Assembly: GCF_004343775.1 (NCBI RefSeq)
Contig: NZ_PTXL01000017.1
Coordinates: 1 to 63,051 of the forward strand
Reading direction: 5' to 3'
Source of the DNA: Burkholderia sp. SRS-46
Lineage (GTDB): Bacteria > Pseudomonadota > Gammaproteobacteria > Burkholderiales > Burkholderiaceae
Length of the DNA stretch: 63,051 nt
The position numbers and the translations under genes are program-made. Shown piece by piece: positions 8,860 to 17,214 of the stretch. Numbering within the stretch: position 1 is the first letter of the stretch; every line of letters begins with the position of its first letter. Under the pieces are notes generated by a model. The model ran no database searches. It was not told the origin of the DNA and saw only the letters and a program-made list of their open reading frames with translations.

Positions 8860-9201
8860 CGCGCGTTCATTCCACCGAACCGCCCCTCCCGTTCCCCGCT
8901 TCCGCCCGGCCGCCATCCACGCGTCCGGGCCGCACGCCCTCCCGCCCCGGTGCCCGCCGGGCATCGCGCGCGCCGTGAAAGTCTTCTGACGCGCGCGACG
9001 AAATCCTTATCGAAATTCCTTCGTTCGCCCCGCTTCGTCGGGGCGGTAACGTGTTCGTCATAGCAGCGGCCGCTCGCATGCGTCGCAGGACCTGCGCTCG
9101 CCGCTATCGCAACGACAATCGCGCCGCGATGACGGAAAGGCCGACCGCCCGAGCCTCGACCTGGACGTCCGCGCCGCGCGCCACCCGTGCCGCCCATCGC
9201 C
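8860..9201. other. Intergenic region before the acetyltransferase gene
   Basis: No gene supported. A stem-loop CGCCCCG (9026-9032) / CGGGGCG (9039-9045) with a 6-nt loop may be a terminator of the deacylase gene. An AT-richer patch at 8998-9025 could belong to a promoter. Confidence 0.35.
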
Positions 9202-9750
9202 ATGACCGACAGCATCATCGACACCACGCCGCACGACGTTCGCGCCCAGCCGCTGATCGACGCGCTGATCGACGAATATGCGACCCGCTACCACGCGTAC
9301 CGCCCCGACAGCCTCGGGTCGGCCCGCGAAGAACTGGCGCGCTACCCGGCCGAGCGGTTCGCGCCGCCGGAAGGCGCGTTCGTGCTGCTGCAGCGCGACG
9401 GCGTGACGATCGGCGGCGGCGCATTCAAGCGCTACGACGCGCACACGGCCGAGCTGAAGCGCATCTGGACCCATGCGGACCTGCGCCGCCAGGGGCTCGC
9501 GCGCCGCATCGTCGAGGCGCTCGAGGTGCGCGCCGCGCAGCAGGGTTACCAGCGCCTCTACCTGACCACGGGCTTTCGCCAGCCCGAAGCGTGGGCGCTC
9601 TACGATCGCACGGGCTATACGCGCCTGTTCGATTCGTCGATCGATCCCGAGCTGTATTTCCATCTGCCGTTCGGCAAGGACCTCGTCGAGCCGTCGCGCA
9701 CGTCGACGCTCGCCGATCTGTGGGCGCCCGAGCCGGCGCTGCCGCGCTGA
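9202..9750 (+). CDS. GNAT family N-acetyltransferase
   Basis: A 182-residue acetyl-CoA-dependent transferase. The acetyl-CoA-binding motif A is RRQGLARRIVEALE (R/QxxGxG/A type), followed by the typical ending in which an aromatic residue and 'GFRQPEAWALYDRTGYTR' form motif B. It starts the run of sulfur-metabolism genes: 79 bp upstream of the first substrate-binding protein and co-directional. In the Bacillus ytm pathway a GNAT enzyme (YtmI) N-acetylates S-modified cysteine before monooxygenase cleavage, and this gene sits in the matching position (inference from context). The start at ATG 9202 was preferred over a GTG at 9187. Confidence 0.82.
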   Translation: MTDSIIDTTPHDVRAQPLIDALIDEYATRYHAYRPDSLGSAREELARYPAERFAPPEGAFVLLQRDGVTIGGGAFKRYDAHTAELKRIWTHADLRRQGLARRIVEALEVRAAQQGYQRLYLTTGFRQPEAWALYDRTGYTRLFDSSIDPELYFHLPFGKDLVEPSRTSTLADLWAPEPALPR

Positions 9751-9829
9751 GCAGGCTGTCCGCTTGCCGCCCTCGACGCCCTCGACGCCCGACACCCCAT
9801 CCCGAATCCGACCGACACAGGACGCCTTC

Positions 9830-10771
9830 ATGCAACGAGCCGCACCCTTCGTTTCCCATGCACTGCGCGCGCTGAGCGCCGCGCTGATCGGCCTGACGGC
9901 CTTCGCCGCCACGGCCGCGACGTTCGACCTGAGCCCCGAGCAGCGCGGCCGCCCGCGCGCCGCCACCGACCCGGCCGTGGTGGCCGCGGTGCCGGCCGCG
10001 TTCAAGTTCGCGGAACCGGACACGCTGACGATCGGCATCGCGCCGAGCCTGCCGCCGATCAGTTCCTATGCGACGGACGCGCGCACCGTCATCGGCTTCG
10101 ACGCCGACGTCGGCCAGCTCGCGGCCGACAGCCTCGGGCGCAAGCTGAAGATCGTCGCGCTCGCCTGGGCCGACTGGCCGCTCGCGCTGGCATCGGGCAA
10201 GGTCGACGCGGTGATCTCGAACGTCACCGTCACCGAGGAGCGCAAGCAGAAGTTCGATTTCTCGTCGTATCGCCGGGACCTGGTCGGCTTCTACGTGCGC
10301 AACGACAGCAAGATCACGGCGATCCGCGAGCCGAAGGACGTCGCGGGGCTGCGCATCGTGACCGACGCGGGCACCAACCAGGAAAAGATCCTGCTCGAGT
10401 GGGATCGCCAGAACGTCGCGCAGGGGCTCAAGCCGGTCGCCGTCCAGTACTACGACGACCAGGCGATGCGGATCGTCGCGGTGCAGTCGGGCCGCGCCGA
10501 TGCGGTGTTGAGCGTGAACTCGGTGCTCGCCTACCAGAGCGCGCAGCAGGGCAAGACGCGGCTCGTCGGCGCGATCAGCGGCGGCTGGCCGCGCACCGCC
10601 GACATCGCGATCGCGACGCGCAAGGGCAGCGGCCTGGCCGAGCCGCTGACGATCGCGCTGAACGGGCTCATCCACAACGGCCGCTATCGGCAGACGCTCG
10701 ACCGCTGGAACCTGGGCGCCGAGGCGATCGACCAGTCGCGCACCAATCCGCCGGGCCTGCCGAAGACCTGA
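9830..10771 (+). CDS. Amino-acid-type ABC transporter substrate-binding protein (paralog 1)
   Basis: A 313-residue periplasmic binding protein (SBP_bac_3 fold). A Sec signal covers residues 1-31 (hydrophobic, ending AATA). The mature part has the family hallmarks: the IGFDADV segment, GKVDAVISN and EERKQKFDFSSY, the ligand-lobe pattern of polar amino acid binding proteins. Its ligand is probably a cysteine derivative or related organosulfur compound given the two monooxygenase genes that follow. A closely similar protein is encoded at 15100-16032 beyond the permease, so the system has two receptors. The ATG at 9830 begins the signal peptide; the upstream in-frame extension is Pro/Thr-rich and not signal-like. 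Confidence 0.9.
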   Translation: MQRAAPFVSHALRALSAALIGLTAFAATAATFDLSPEQRGRPRAATDPAVVAAVPAAFKFAEPDTLTIGIAPSLPPISSYATDARTVIGFDADVGQLAADSLGRKLKIVALAWADWPLALASGKVDAVISNVTVTEERKQKFDFSSYRRDLVGFYVRNDSKITAIREPKDVAGLRIVTDAGTNQEKILLEWDRQNVAQGLKPVAVQYYDDQAMRIVAVQSGRADAVLSVNSVLAYQSAQQGKTRLVGAISGGWPRTADIAIATRKGSGLAEPLTIALNGLIHNGRYRQTLDRWNLGAEAIDQSRTNPPGLPKT

Positions 10772-10822
10772 TCCGCACACCGCCCCATCCTCATCTCACG
10801 CCACGCAGGAGCGCCGCTCAAC

Positions 10823-11872
10823 ATGGCCTATTCGCTTTCATTGCTGGACAAGAGCCCGATCGCCGACGGCACGAGCGCCACCGACGCGCTGCGCGCGACC
10901 GTCGCGCTCGCGCAGCGCGCCGAGCAGCTCGGCTACCGACGTTTCTGGGTCGCCGAGCATCACGGCGCGCAGGGCTTCGCGAGCTCCGCGCCGGAGATCG
11001 TCGTCGCGCACCTGCTTGCGCATACGTCGCGCATCCGCGTCGGCTCGGGCGGCGTGATGCTGCAGCACTACAGCCCGTTCAAGGTCGCCGAGACCTTCAA
11101 GCTGCTGGCGTCGCTCGCGCCGGGCCGCGTCGATCTCGGCATCGGCAAGGCGCCCGGCGGGCTGCCGCTCACCACCCGCGCGCTGCAGTGGATCCACGAC
11201 AAGGCGAGGAAGCCCGGCTTCGCCGCGCAGCTCGCGGAGCTCGACGCGTTCCTCGGCTGGGGCGTCGCCGAGGATCACCCGCTCGCGGGCGCCATCGCGA
11301 TGCCGGTGCCGCCGCAGGCGCCGGAGCGGATCCTGCTCGGCGGTTCGCCGGACAGCGCCGAGCTCGCCGCGCGCCACGGCTGGCGCTTCTGCTACGCGGG
11401 CCATTTCAACGGCGACGAGGCGAACATCGAACGCTCGCTCGACGCGTATCGCAGCGCCGGCGGCGTGCAGCCGCTGGTCGCGCTGTACGCGGTCGCCGCG
11501 CCGACGCGCGACGCGGCCGAGCAGCTGATCGGGCCGATGCGGATCTTCAAGCTGCAGATCGCCGGCGGCCAGAGCTTCAATCTGACCAGCGCGCAGGCGG
11601 CGGCCGACTTCGCGCGGCAAAGCGGCGCGACCGACTACCGGATCGACGAACTGCGCCCGACCGTGCTCGCCGACACGCCCGACCAGATCCATCGCGCGCT
11701 CGACGCGTTGAGCCGGCGGCTCGGCGTCGACGAGTTCGTGGTCGATTCGCCGCTGACCGACTATGCGGCGCGGCTCGCGTCGGTCGAATGGCTCGGCGGC
11801 GCGCTGTCGGCCACGCCGGCGAACGCGGCCGTCACCGCCGGTTCTTCCCTTCTCCCCGAAACCAACCCGTGA
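10823..11872 (+). CDS. LLM-class flavin-dependent oxidoreductase, MsnO8/YtmO-like
   Basis: A 349-residue bacterial-luciferase-like monooxygenase. It opens SLLDKSPIADG and continues with YRRFWVAEHHG, the pattern of the MsnO8 subgroup that includes Bacillus YtmO. These enzymes use reduced FMN delivered by a separate reductase and molecular oxygen. It lies between the first binding protein (51 bp gap) and a second, different monooxygenase (7 bp gap), so it is very likely in one transcript with them. AGGAG at 10807-10811 precedes the ATG. The likely role is one oxygenation step in breaking a C-S bond of an imported thioether; no flavin reductase gene is in the cluster. Confidence 0.88.
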   Translation: MAYSLSLLDKSPIADGTSATDALRATVALAQRAEQLGYRRFWVAEHHGAQGFASSAPEIVVAHLLAHTSRIRVGSGGVMLQHYSPFKVAETFKLLASLAPGRVDLGIGKAPGGLPLTTRALQWIHDKARKPGFAAQLAELDAFLGWGVAEDHPLAGAIAMPVPPQAPERILLGGSPDSAELAARHGWRFCYAGHFNGDEANIERSLDAYRSAGGVQPLVALYAVAAPTRDAAEQLIGPMRIFKLQIAGGQSFNLTSAQAAADFARQSGATDYRIDELRPTVLADTPDQIHRALDALSRRLGVDEFVVDSPLTDYAARLASVEWLGGALSATPANAAVTAGSSLLPETNP

Positions 11873-11879
11873 CCCGCCC

Positions 11880-13232
11880 ATGACCCGACGATCCATCCCC
11901 TTCGGCCTGATGTTGCAAGGCGCCGGCAGCCACATGAACGCGTGGCGCCATCCGAGCAACCCGCCGGACGCGAGCATCAACCTCGACTTCGTCACCGGCA
12001 TCGCGCGCAAGGCCGAGGCCCACGGCATCGCGTTCGCGTTCGTCGCGGACGGCCTGTACATCAACGAGAAGTCGATTCCGCACTTCCTGAACCGCTTCGA
12101 GCCGCTGACGGTGCTGTCCGCGCTCGCGGCCGCGACGCGCAAGATCGGCCTCGCGGGCACGATCTCGACGTCGTACAGCGAGCCGTTCACGGTCGCGCGC
12201 CAGCTCGCGTCGCTCGACGTGATCAGCGGCGGGCGCGCGGGCTGGAACGTCGTGACGACGCCGCTCGAAGGCACCGCGAAGAACTTCGGCAAGGCGCATC
12301 CCGATCACGAGCTGCGCTACGAGATCGCCGACGAATACCTGAGCGTCGTGCAGGGGCTGTGGGACAGCTGGGACGACGACGCGTTCGTGCGCGACCGCGC
12401 GAGCGGGCAGTTCTTCGCGCGGGAGCGGCTCCATACGCTCGATCACCAGGGCCGCTTCTTCCAGGTCGCGGGGCCGCTGAACATCCAGCGCTCGCCGCAG
12501 GGGCAGCCGGTGATCTTCCAGGCGGGTTCGTCCGATTCGGGCATCGGGCTCGCGGGCAAGTACGCGGACGCGGTCTTCACGCATTCGCCGTCGCTCGAGG
12601 ACACGCGCGCGTTCACGCAGCGGGTGAAGCAGAGCGCGGTCGAGCACGGCCGCAGCGCCGACGACGTGAAGGTGTTCCCGGGCATCGGGCCGATCGTCGG
12701 GCGCACCGCCGCCGAGGCCGAGGAGAAATACCAGGCGATCCGCGACCTGCTGACGATCGACGAGGCGCTCGCGTTTCTCGGCCGCTTCTTCGATCACCAC
12801 GACTTCACGCAATACCCGCTCGATGCGCCGTTCCCCGAGCTCGGCGACGTCGGCCGCAACAGCTTCCGCTCGGTCACCGACCGGATCAAGGCCGATGCGA
12901 AGCAGCGCGGCTGGACGCTGCGCGACACCGCGCTCGCGGTCGCGACGCCGCGGCCGAACTTCATCGGCACCGCCGAGCACATCGCCGACGAGCTGATCCG
13001 CTGGATCGACGCGGGCGCGGCCGACGGCTTCATCCTCGGCTTCGCGGTGCAGGCGCAGGGCGTCGACGATTTCTTCGAACTCGTGTTGCCGGTGCTGGAG
13101 GCGCGCGGCCGCTACAGCCGCGAGCTGCCGGGCAGCACGCTGCGCGATCACCTCGGCCTGCCGCGCAAGGCAAGCCGTTATGCGACGGCCGGCGTGCAGC
13201 ACGAACCGGCGGCCGAAACCGCGCAGGCCTGA
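11880..13232 (+). CDS. NtaA/SnaA/DszA-family FMN-dependent monooxygenase (YtnJ/CmoJ-like)
   Basis: A 450-residue class C flavin monooxygenase. It starts PFGLMLQGAGSHMNAWRHP, and has DVISGGRAGWNVVT and the 'DHELRYEIADEYL' segment typical of the family containing nitrilotriacetate monooxygenase, DszA and Bacillus YtnJ. YtnJ (CmoJ) oxygenates N-acetyl-S-(2-succino)cysteine, leading to C-S cleavage. Location between the MsnO8-like enzyme and the uptake permease supports an organosulfur role; exact substrate is unknown. The start is the ATG at 11880, where the conserved N-terminus begins, 7 bp after the previous stop. Confidence 0.88.
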   Translation: MTRRSIPFGLMLQGAGSHMNAWRHPSNPPDASINLDFVTGIARKAEAHGIAFAFVADGLYINEKSIPHFLNRFEPLTVLSALAAATRKIGLAGTISTSYSEPFTVARQLASLDVISGGRAGWNVVTTPLEGTAKNFGKAHPDHELRYEIADEYLSVVQGLWDSWDDDAFVRDRASGQFFARERLHTLDHQGRFFQVAGPLNIQRSPQGQPVIFQAGSSDSGIGLAGKYADAVFTHSPSLEDTRAFTQRVKQSAVEHGRSADDVKVFPGIGPIVGRTAAEAEEKYQAIRDLLTIDEALAFLGRFFDHHDFTQYPLDAPFPELGDVGRNSFRSVTDRIKADAKQRGWTLRDTALAVATPRPNFIGTAEHIADELIRWIDAGAADGFILGFAVQAQGVDDFFELVLPVLEARGRYSRELPGSTLRDHLGLPRKASRYATAGVQHEPAAETAQA

Positions 13233-13279
13233 CGCCCGGCCCGCCCGCGCCACCGATCGACTCGAGGAACCGCATCCAC

Positions 13280-15061
13280 ATGAGTGACACCACCCACCTC
13301 GGCGGCGCGCTGCCGCCGCTTTCTCCCGTCGCCGCGCGCGACGCCGGCGCACGCTTCCGGATCGTGCCCGCGCGGCATCGCGCGAGCACGGCCGGCACCG
13401 CCCTCGCGGTCGTGCTGATCGGGCTCGTGGCCTATTCGCTGCTCGGCAATCCGCAATGGGGCTGGCCGGTGTTCGCCGAGTGGTTCTTCGCGCCGCCGGT
13501 GCTGGCCGGGCTGGTCCGCACGCTGCTGCTGACGGCGCTCGGCGCGGTGTTCGGCCTCGTGCTCGGCGCGTTCGTCGCGCTGGCCCGGCTGTCGCGCTCG
13601 CGGCTGCTCGCGGCGAGCGCGTGGACGTTCATCTGGCTGTTCCGCTCGATCCCGCTGATCGTGCTGCTGCTGATCCTGAACAACCTCGGCTACCTGTACG
13701 AGCACGTGCGGCTCGGCGTGCCGCTCACCGGCATCACGTTCGTCGACATCGCGACGACCGACCTGATCAGCCCGTTCCTCGCGGCGGTGCTCGGCCTGTC
13801 GCTGCACCATGCGGCGTTCTCCGCCGAAGTGATCCGCGGTGGCATCCTCGCGGTCGACCAGGGCCAGCTCGAGGCCTCGGCGGCGCTCGGCCTGCCGCGC
13901 GCGCACCAGACGACGCGCATCGTGCTGCCGCAGGCGATGCGCGCGATCCTGCCCACCGCGTTCAACGACCTGATCATGCTCGCGAAAGGCACGTCGATGG
14001 TGTACGTGCTCGCGATGCCCGAGCTGTTCTATACGGTGCAGGTGATCTACCGGCGCAATCTGGAGGTGATCCCGCTGCTGATGGTCGCGACCGTCTGGTA
14101 TCTGATCATCCTCACCGTGCTGTCGGCGATCCAGGTGCAGGTCGAGCGGCACTACGCGCGCGGCGCATTGCGCAACCCGCCGCCGTCCGCCGTCACCTTC
14201 GTGCTCGCGCGGGTGCGTGACGCGTGGCGGCGTGCCGCGGTCCGCCGTACCGCCACGGCGGTGGCCGCGGCAGCCGGCGATGACACGCTCGCGCCGCGCG
14301 CGGGCGGCGAGATCGCGGTGCACGCGGTGTCGAAGCAGTTCGGCACGCAGCGCGTGCTCGATCGCGTGTCGTTCGTCGCGCCGCGCGGCAGCGTGACGGT
14401 GATCGTCGGGCCGTCGGGCTCGGGCAAGTCGACGCTGCTGCGCACGATCAACCATCTGGAGCGCGTCGACGACGGCTTCATCGACATCGACGGCGAGCTG
14501 GTCGGCTACCGGCGCGACGGCGACGTGCTCTACGAGCTGAAGGAGCGCGACGTGCTGACGCGCCGCATCGACGTCGGCATGGTGTTCCAGAACTTCAACC
14601 TGTTTCCGCACCTGACCGTGCTCGAGAACATCGTCGAGGCGCCGGTGGCAGTCGGTGGTGCGACCCGCGCCGCCGCCGAGCGCGCCGCGCGCACGCTGCT
14701 CGCGCGCGTCGGGCTTGCCGACAAGGCGGACGCGTATCCGCGCCAGTTGTCCGGCGGCCAGCAGCAGCGCGTCGCGATCGCGCGGGCGCTCGCGCTGCGG
14801 CCGAAGGTGCTGCTGTTCGACGAGCCGACCTCCGCGCTCGACCCGGAGCTCGTCAACGAGGTGCTCGACGTGATCAAGGAACTGGCCCGCTCCGGCACGA
14901 CACTCGTGATCGTCACGCACGAGATCGGCTTCGCGCGCGAAGTCGCGGACAACGTGCTGTTCATGGAGCGCGGCCGCATCGTCGAGGCGGGGCCGCCGGC
15001 GATCGTGCTCGATGCGCCGGCGCATCCGCGCACGCGCGAATTCCTGTCGCGGGTGCTGTGA
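13280..15061 (+). CDS. Fused ABC transporter permease-ATPase (amino-acid/cystine type)
   Basis: One 593-residue chain combining two components usually encoded separately. Residues 1-~320 form a HisM-type permease with several membrane spans and the cytoplasmic EAA loop near residues 197-225 (EASAALGLPRAHQTTRIVLPQ in part). After an Ala/Arg-rich linker, residues ~335-593 form a complete ATPase: Walker A GPSGSGKS (about 377), signature LSGGQQQR (about 490), Walker B VLLFDEPTSALD (about 510) and the switch histidine in IVTHE. The reading frame is open throughout, so this is a real fusion, not two genes. It is flanked by its two candidate binding proteins. The downstream gene begins within its stop codon region. 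Confidence 0.92.
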   Translation: MSDTTHLGGALPPLSPVAARDAGARFRIVPARHRASTAGTALAVVLIGLVAYSLLGNPQWGWPVFAEWFFAPPVLAGLVRTLLLTALGAVFGLVLGAFVALARLSRSRLLAASAWTFIWLFRSIPLIVLLLILNNLGYLYEHVRLGVPLTGITFVDIATTDLISPFLAAVLGLSLHHAAFSAEVIRGGILAVDQGQLEASAALGLPRAHQTTRIVLPQAMRAILPTAFNDLIMLAKGTSMVYVLAMPELFYTVQVIYRRNLEVIPLLMVATVWYLIILTVLSAIQVQVERHYARGALRNPPPSAVTFVLARVRDAWRRAAVRRTATAVAAAAGDDTLAPRAGGEIAVHAVSKQFGTQRVLDRVSFVAPRGSVTVIVGPSGSGKSTLLRTINHLERVDDGFIDIDGELVGYRRDGDVLYELKERDVLTRRIDVGMVFQNFNLFPHLTVLENIVEAPVAVGGATRAAAERAARTLLARVGLADKADAYPRQLSGGQQQRVAIARALALRPKVLLFDEPTSALDPELVNEVLDVIKELARSGTTLVIVTHEIGFAREVADNVLFMERGRIVEAGPPAIVLDAPAHPRTREFLSRVL

Positions 15062-15099
15062 CACCTGCCCTGCCGACCTGCCCTGCGAGACATGCCCCG

Positions 15100-16032
15100 A
15101 TGATCGACCGACGCCTGTTCATGACGGCCGCCCTTGCCGCGGCCGCCGGCCTGCCGATGCGCACCGCGCTGGCCGCCGCCGCGACCGCGGATCTCGACCC
15201 GCGTCAGGCGGGCCGCGTGCGCGCGCCGCGCGATGCGGCCGCGATCCGCGCGGCGAGCGGCTACCGCTGGGTGCGCGACGGCGCATTCACGGTGGCGATC
15301 GCGCCGCATGTGCCGCCGGTCTCGACCTACGCGACCGACGCGCGCACCGTGGTGGGCGCCGATCCCGACTATGCGCAACTGGTGGCCGACGCGTTCGGCC
15401 GCACGCTTGCGCTGGTGCCGATCGCCTGGGCCGACTGGCCGCTCGGCCTGAGCTCGGGCAAATACGACGCGGTGATCTCGAACGTCGGCGTAACCGAAAA
15501 GCGCAAGGAGAAATACGATTTCACGACGTATCGGCTCGGGTTGCACGGGTTCTACGTGCGTACCACGAGCCCGGTCGTGAAGATCGCGGAGCCGAAGGAC
15601 GTCGCCGGGCTGCGCATCATCACGGGCGCGGGGACGAGCCAGGAGCGGATCCTGCTGGAGTGGAGCCGGCGCAACGTCGCGCAGGGGCTGAAGGCGACCG
15701 AGCTGCAGTACTTCGACGACGATGCGGCCGCGCGCGTCGCGCTGCTGTCGGGGCGGGCCGATGCGGAGCTCAATCCGGATGCGGCGCTCGCCTACGCAGC
15801 GGCGCGCGACCGCAAGCTGCGGCGCGTCGGGCTCGTCAACGCGGGCTGGCCCGCCAACGCGGACGTCGCGATCGCGACGCGCAAGGGCAGCGGCCTGGCC
15901 GCCGCGTTGACGCTTGCGACCAATCAGTTGATCGACAGCGGCCGTTACGGGCAGGCATTGGCCCGCTGGGGGCTGCAGTCCGAGGCGGTCGCGCGCTCGG
16001 AGACCAATCCGCCGGGCTTGCCGGCGTTTTGA
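15100..16032 (+). CDS. Amino-acid-type ABC transporter substrate-binding protein (paralog 2)
   Basis: A 310-residue binding protein clearly paralogous to the one at 9830-10771: shared blocks include SYATDAR-like, WADWPL, SGK.DAVISN, EPKDVAGLRI and, at the end, NPPGLP. The N-terminus has RRLFMTAALAAAAGLP, resembling a twin-arginine signal rather than the plain Sec signal of its paralog. An in-frame GTG at 15058 overlaps the stop of the permease-ATPase gene; the ATG at 15100 was chosen because the signal peptide begins there. The pair may bind two ligands of one pathway, such as a substrate and its N-acetyl form (inference). It ends the cluster; the next gene converges. Confidence 0.88.
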   Translation: MIDRRLFMTAALAAAAGLPMRTALAAAATADLDPRQAGRVRAPRDAAAIRAASGYRWVRDGAFTVAIAPHVPPVSTYATDARTVVGADPDYAQLVADAFGRTLALVPIAWADWPLGLSSGKYDAVISNVGVTEKRKEKYDFTTYRLGLHGFYVRTTSPVVKIAEPKDVAGLRIITGAGTSQERILLEWSRRNVAQGLKATELQYFDDDAAARVALLSGRADAELNPDAALAYAAARDRKLRRVGLVNAGWPANADVAIATRKGSGLAAALTLATNQLIDSGRYGQALARWGLQSEAVARSETNPPGLPAF

Positions 16033-16065
16033 CGGGCGGGCGCGTTGCCGCCCCGCCGTGCCGTG

Positions 16066-17160
16066 TTACGCCGTGACCGCCGCGCGCTGCCGGTCGAGTT
16101 CGGCGACATGCGCGTGGATCGCCGGAATCAGCGTGTCGCCATACGCGCGCGCATCGTCGAGCGGATCGAAGCCGCGGATCAGGAAGGTCGTCACGCCGAG
16201 CCGGTAGTACTCGCCGAGCGCACGCGCGACCTGCTCCGGCGTGCCGACGAGCGCGGTCGAATTCCAGCGCGCGCCGGTCAGGTTCGCGACACCCATCCAT
16301 AGCCGTTCGTCGAGCACGTCGCCCTGCGCGGCCGCGGCCATCAGTCGTTGCGAACCGGCGTTTTGCGGCGCGTGGCCCGCGATCGGCTGGCCGTTGGCGA
16401 GCCGCGCCGCGCGCACGCGCTCGCGGATCGCGTCGGCCTTCGCCCACGCGGCGGCCTCCGTGTCCGCGACGATCGGCCGGAACGACACGCTGATGCGTGG
16501 CGCGCGCCCATGCGGCGCGGCGGCCGCGCGCACCCGTTCGATCTGCTCGCGGATCGACGCGCGCGGCTCGCCCCACGTCATGTACACGTCCGCGTGCTCG
16601 CCGGCCACCGCCAGCGCCGCCGGCGACGACCCGCCGAAATAGATCGGGACGTGCGGCCGCTGGCTACCCTTCACGAGCGGCGACGCGCCGCGCAGCCGGT
16701 AGAACGGGCCGTCGTGATCGACGGGCGCGTCGGCGAGCCAGATCCGCTTCAGCACGTCGAGGTATTCGCCGGTGCGCCGATAGCGCGCGTCGTGCGGCAC
16801 GAAATCGCCGTCGCGCCGCAGGTCCGTATCGTCGCCGCCCGACACGATGTTGAGCGACAGCCGCCCGCCGCTGAACACGTCGAGCGTCGCGATCTGCCGG
16901 GCGGCGGCCGATGGCGCGATCACGCCCGGCCGGTGCGCGAGCAGGATGCGGATCCGCTCGGTCGCGGCGGCCGCGAACGAACTGACGATGAAGCCGTCCG
17001 CCGCGTTGCTGAAATGACCGACCAGGATCTGGTCGAAACCGGCGGCTTCGTGCGCCTGCGCGAAGCGTCGCACGTAATCGGGCTGCACGGCGGCGCCGCC
17101 GGGCACGTCGACCTCCGCGCCGGGCGTCGCGGTGATCATGCCGATGATGTCGACTGGCAT
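16066..17160 (-). CDS. LLM-class flavin-dependent monooxygenase, SsuD-like
   Basis: A 364-residue FMNH2-dependent alkanesulfonate-monooxygenase-type enzyme, expected to release sulfite from an alkanesulfonate. Features include GRLSLNIVSGGDD, the RYRRTGEYLDVL segment and VPIYFGGSSPAA, all characteristic of the SsuD/SfnG branch. It is transcribed leftwards, convergent with the second binding protein (33 bp gap), and follows the SsuA-like gene by 54 bp in the same direction, so those two probably form an operon. No SsuE-type reductase is present in the window; reduced flavin must come from elsewhere. The sulfonate preferred is unknown. Confidence 0.87.
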   Translation of the reverse strand: MPVDIIGMITATPGAEVDVPGGAAVQPDYVRRFAQAHEAAGFDQILVGHFSNAADGFIVSSFAAAATERIRILLAHRPGVIAPSAAARQIATLDVFSGGRLSLNIVSGGDDTDLRRDGDFVPHDARYRRTGEYLDVLKRIWLADAPVDHDGPFYRLRGASPLVKGSQRPHVPIYFGGSSPAALAVAGEHADVYMTWGEPRASIREQIERVRAAAAPHGRAPRISVSFRPIVADTEAAAWAKADAIRERVRAARLANGQPIAGHAPQNAGSQRLMAAAAQGDVLDERLWMGVANLTGARWNSTALVGTPEQVARALGEYYRLGVTTFLIRGFDPLDDARAYGDTLIPAIHAHVAELDRQRAAVTA

Positions 17161-17214
17161 GGGGAGATGTCCTTCAGGAAAACGGAACAGGCGCGCGGCT
17201 GACGCGCGCCGCCT

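Noticed and set aside
11942..15061. 1039-codon frame reading through the YtnJ-like gene into the permease-ATPase
   Set aside because: The first ~446 codons are an out-of-frame shadow; the real protein begins at ATG 13280 with the permease.
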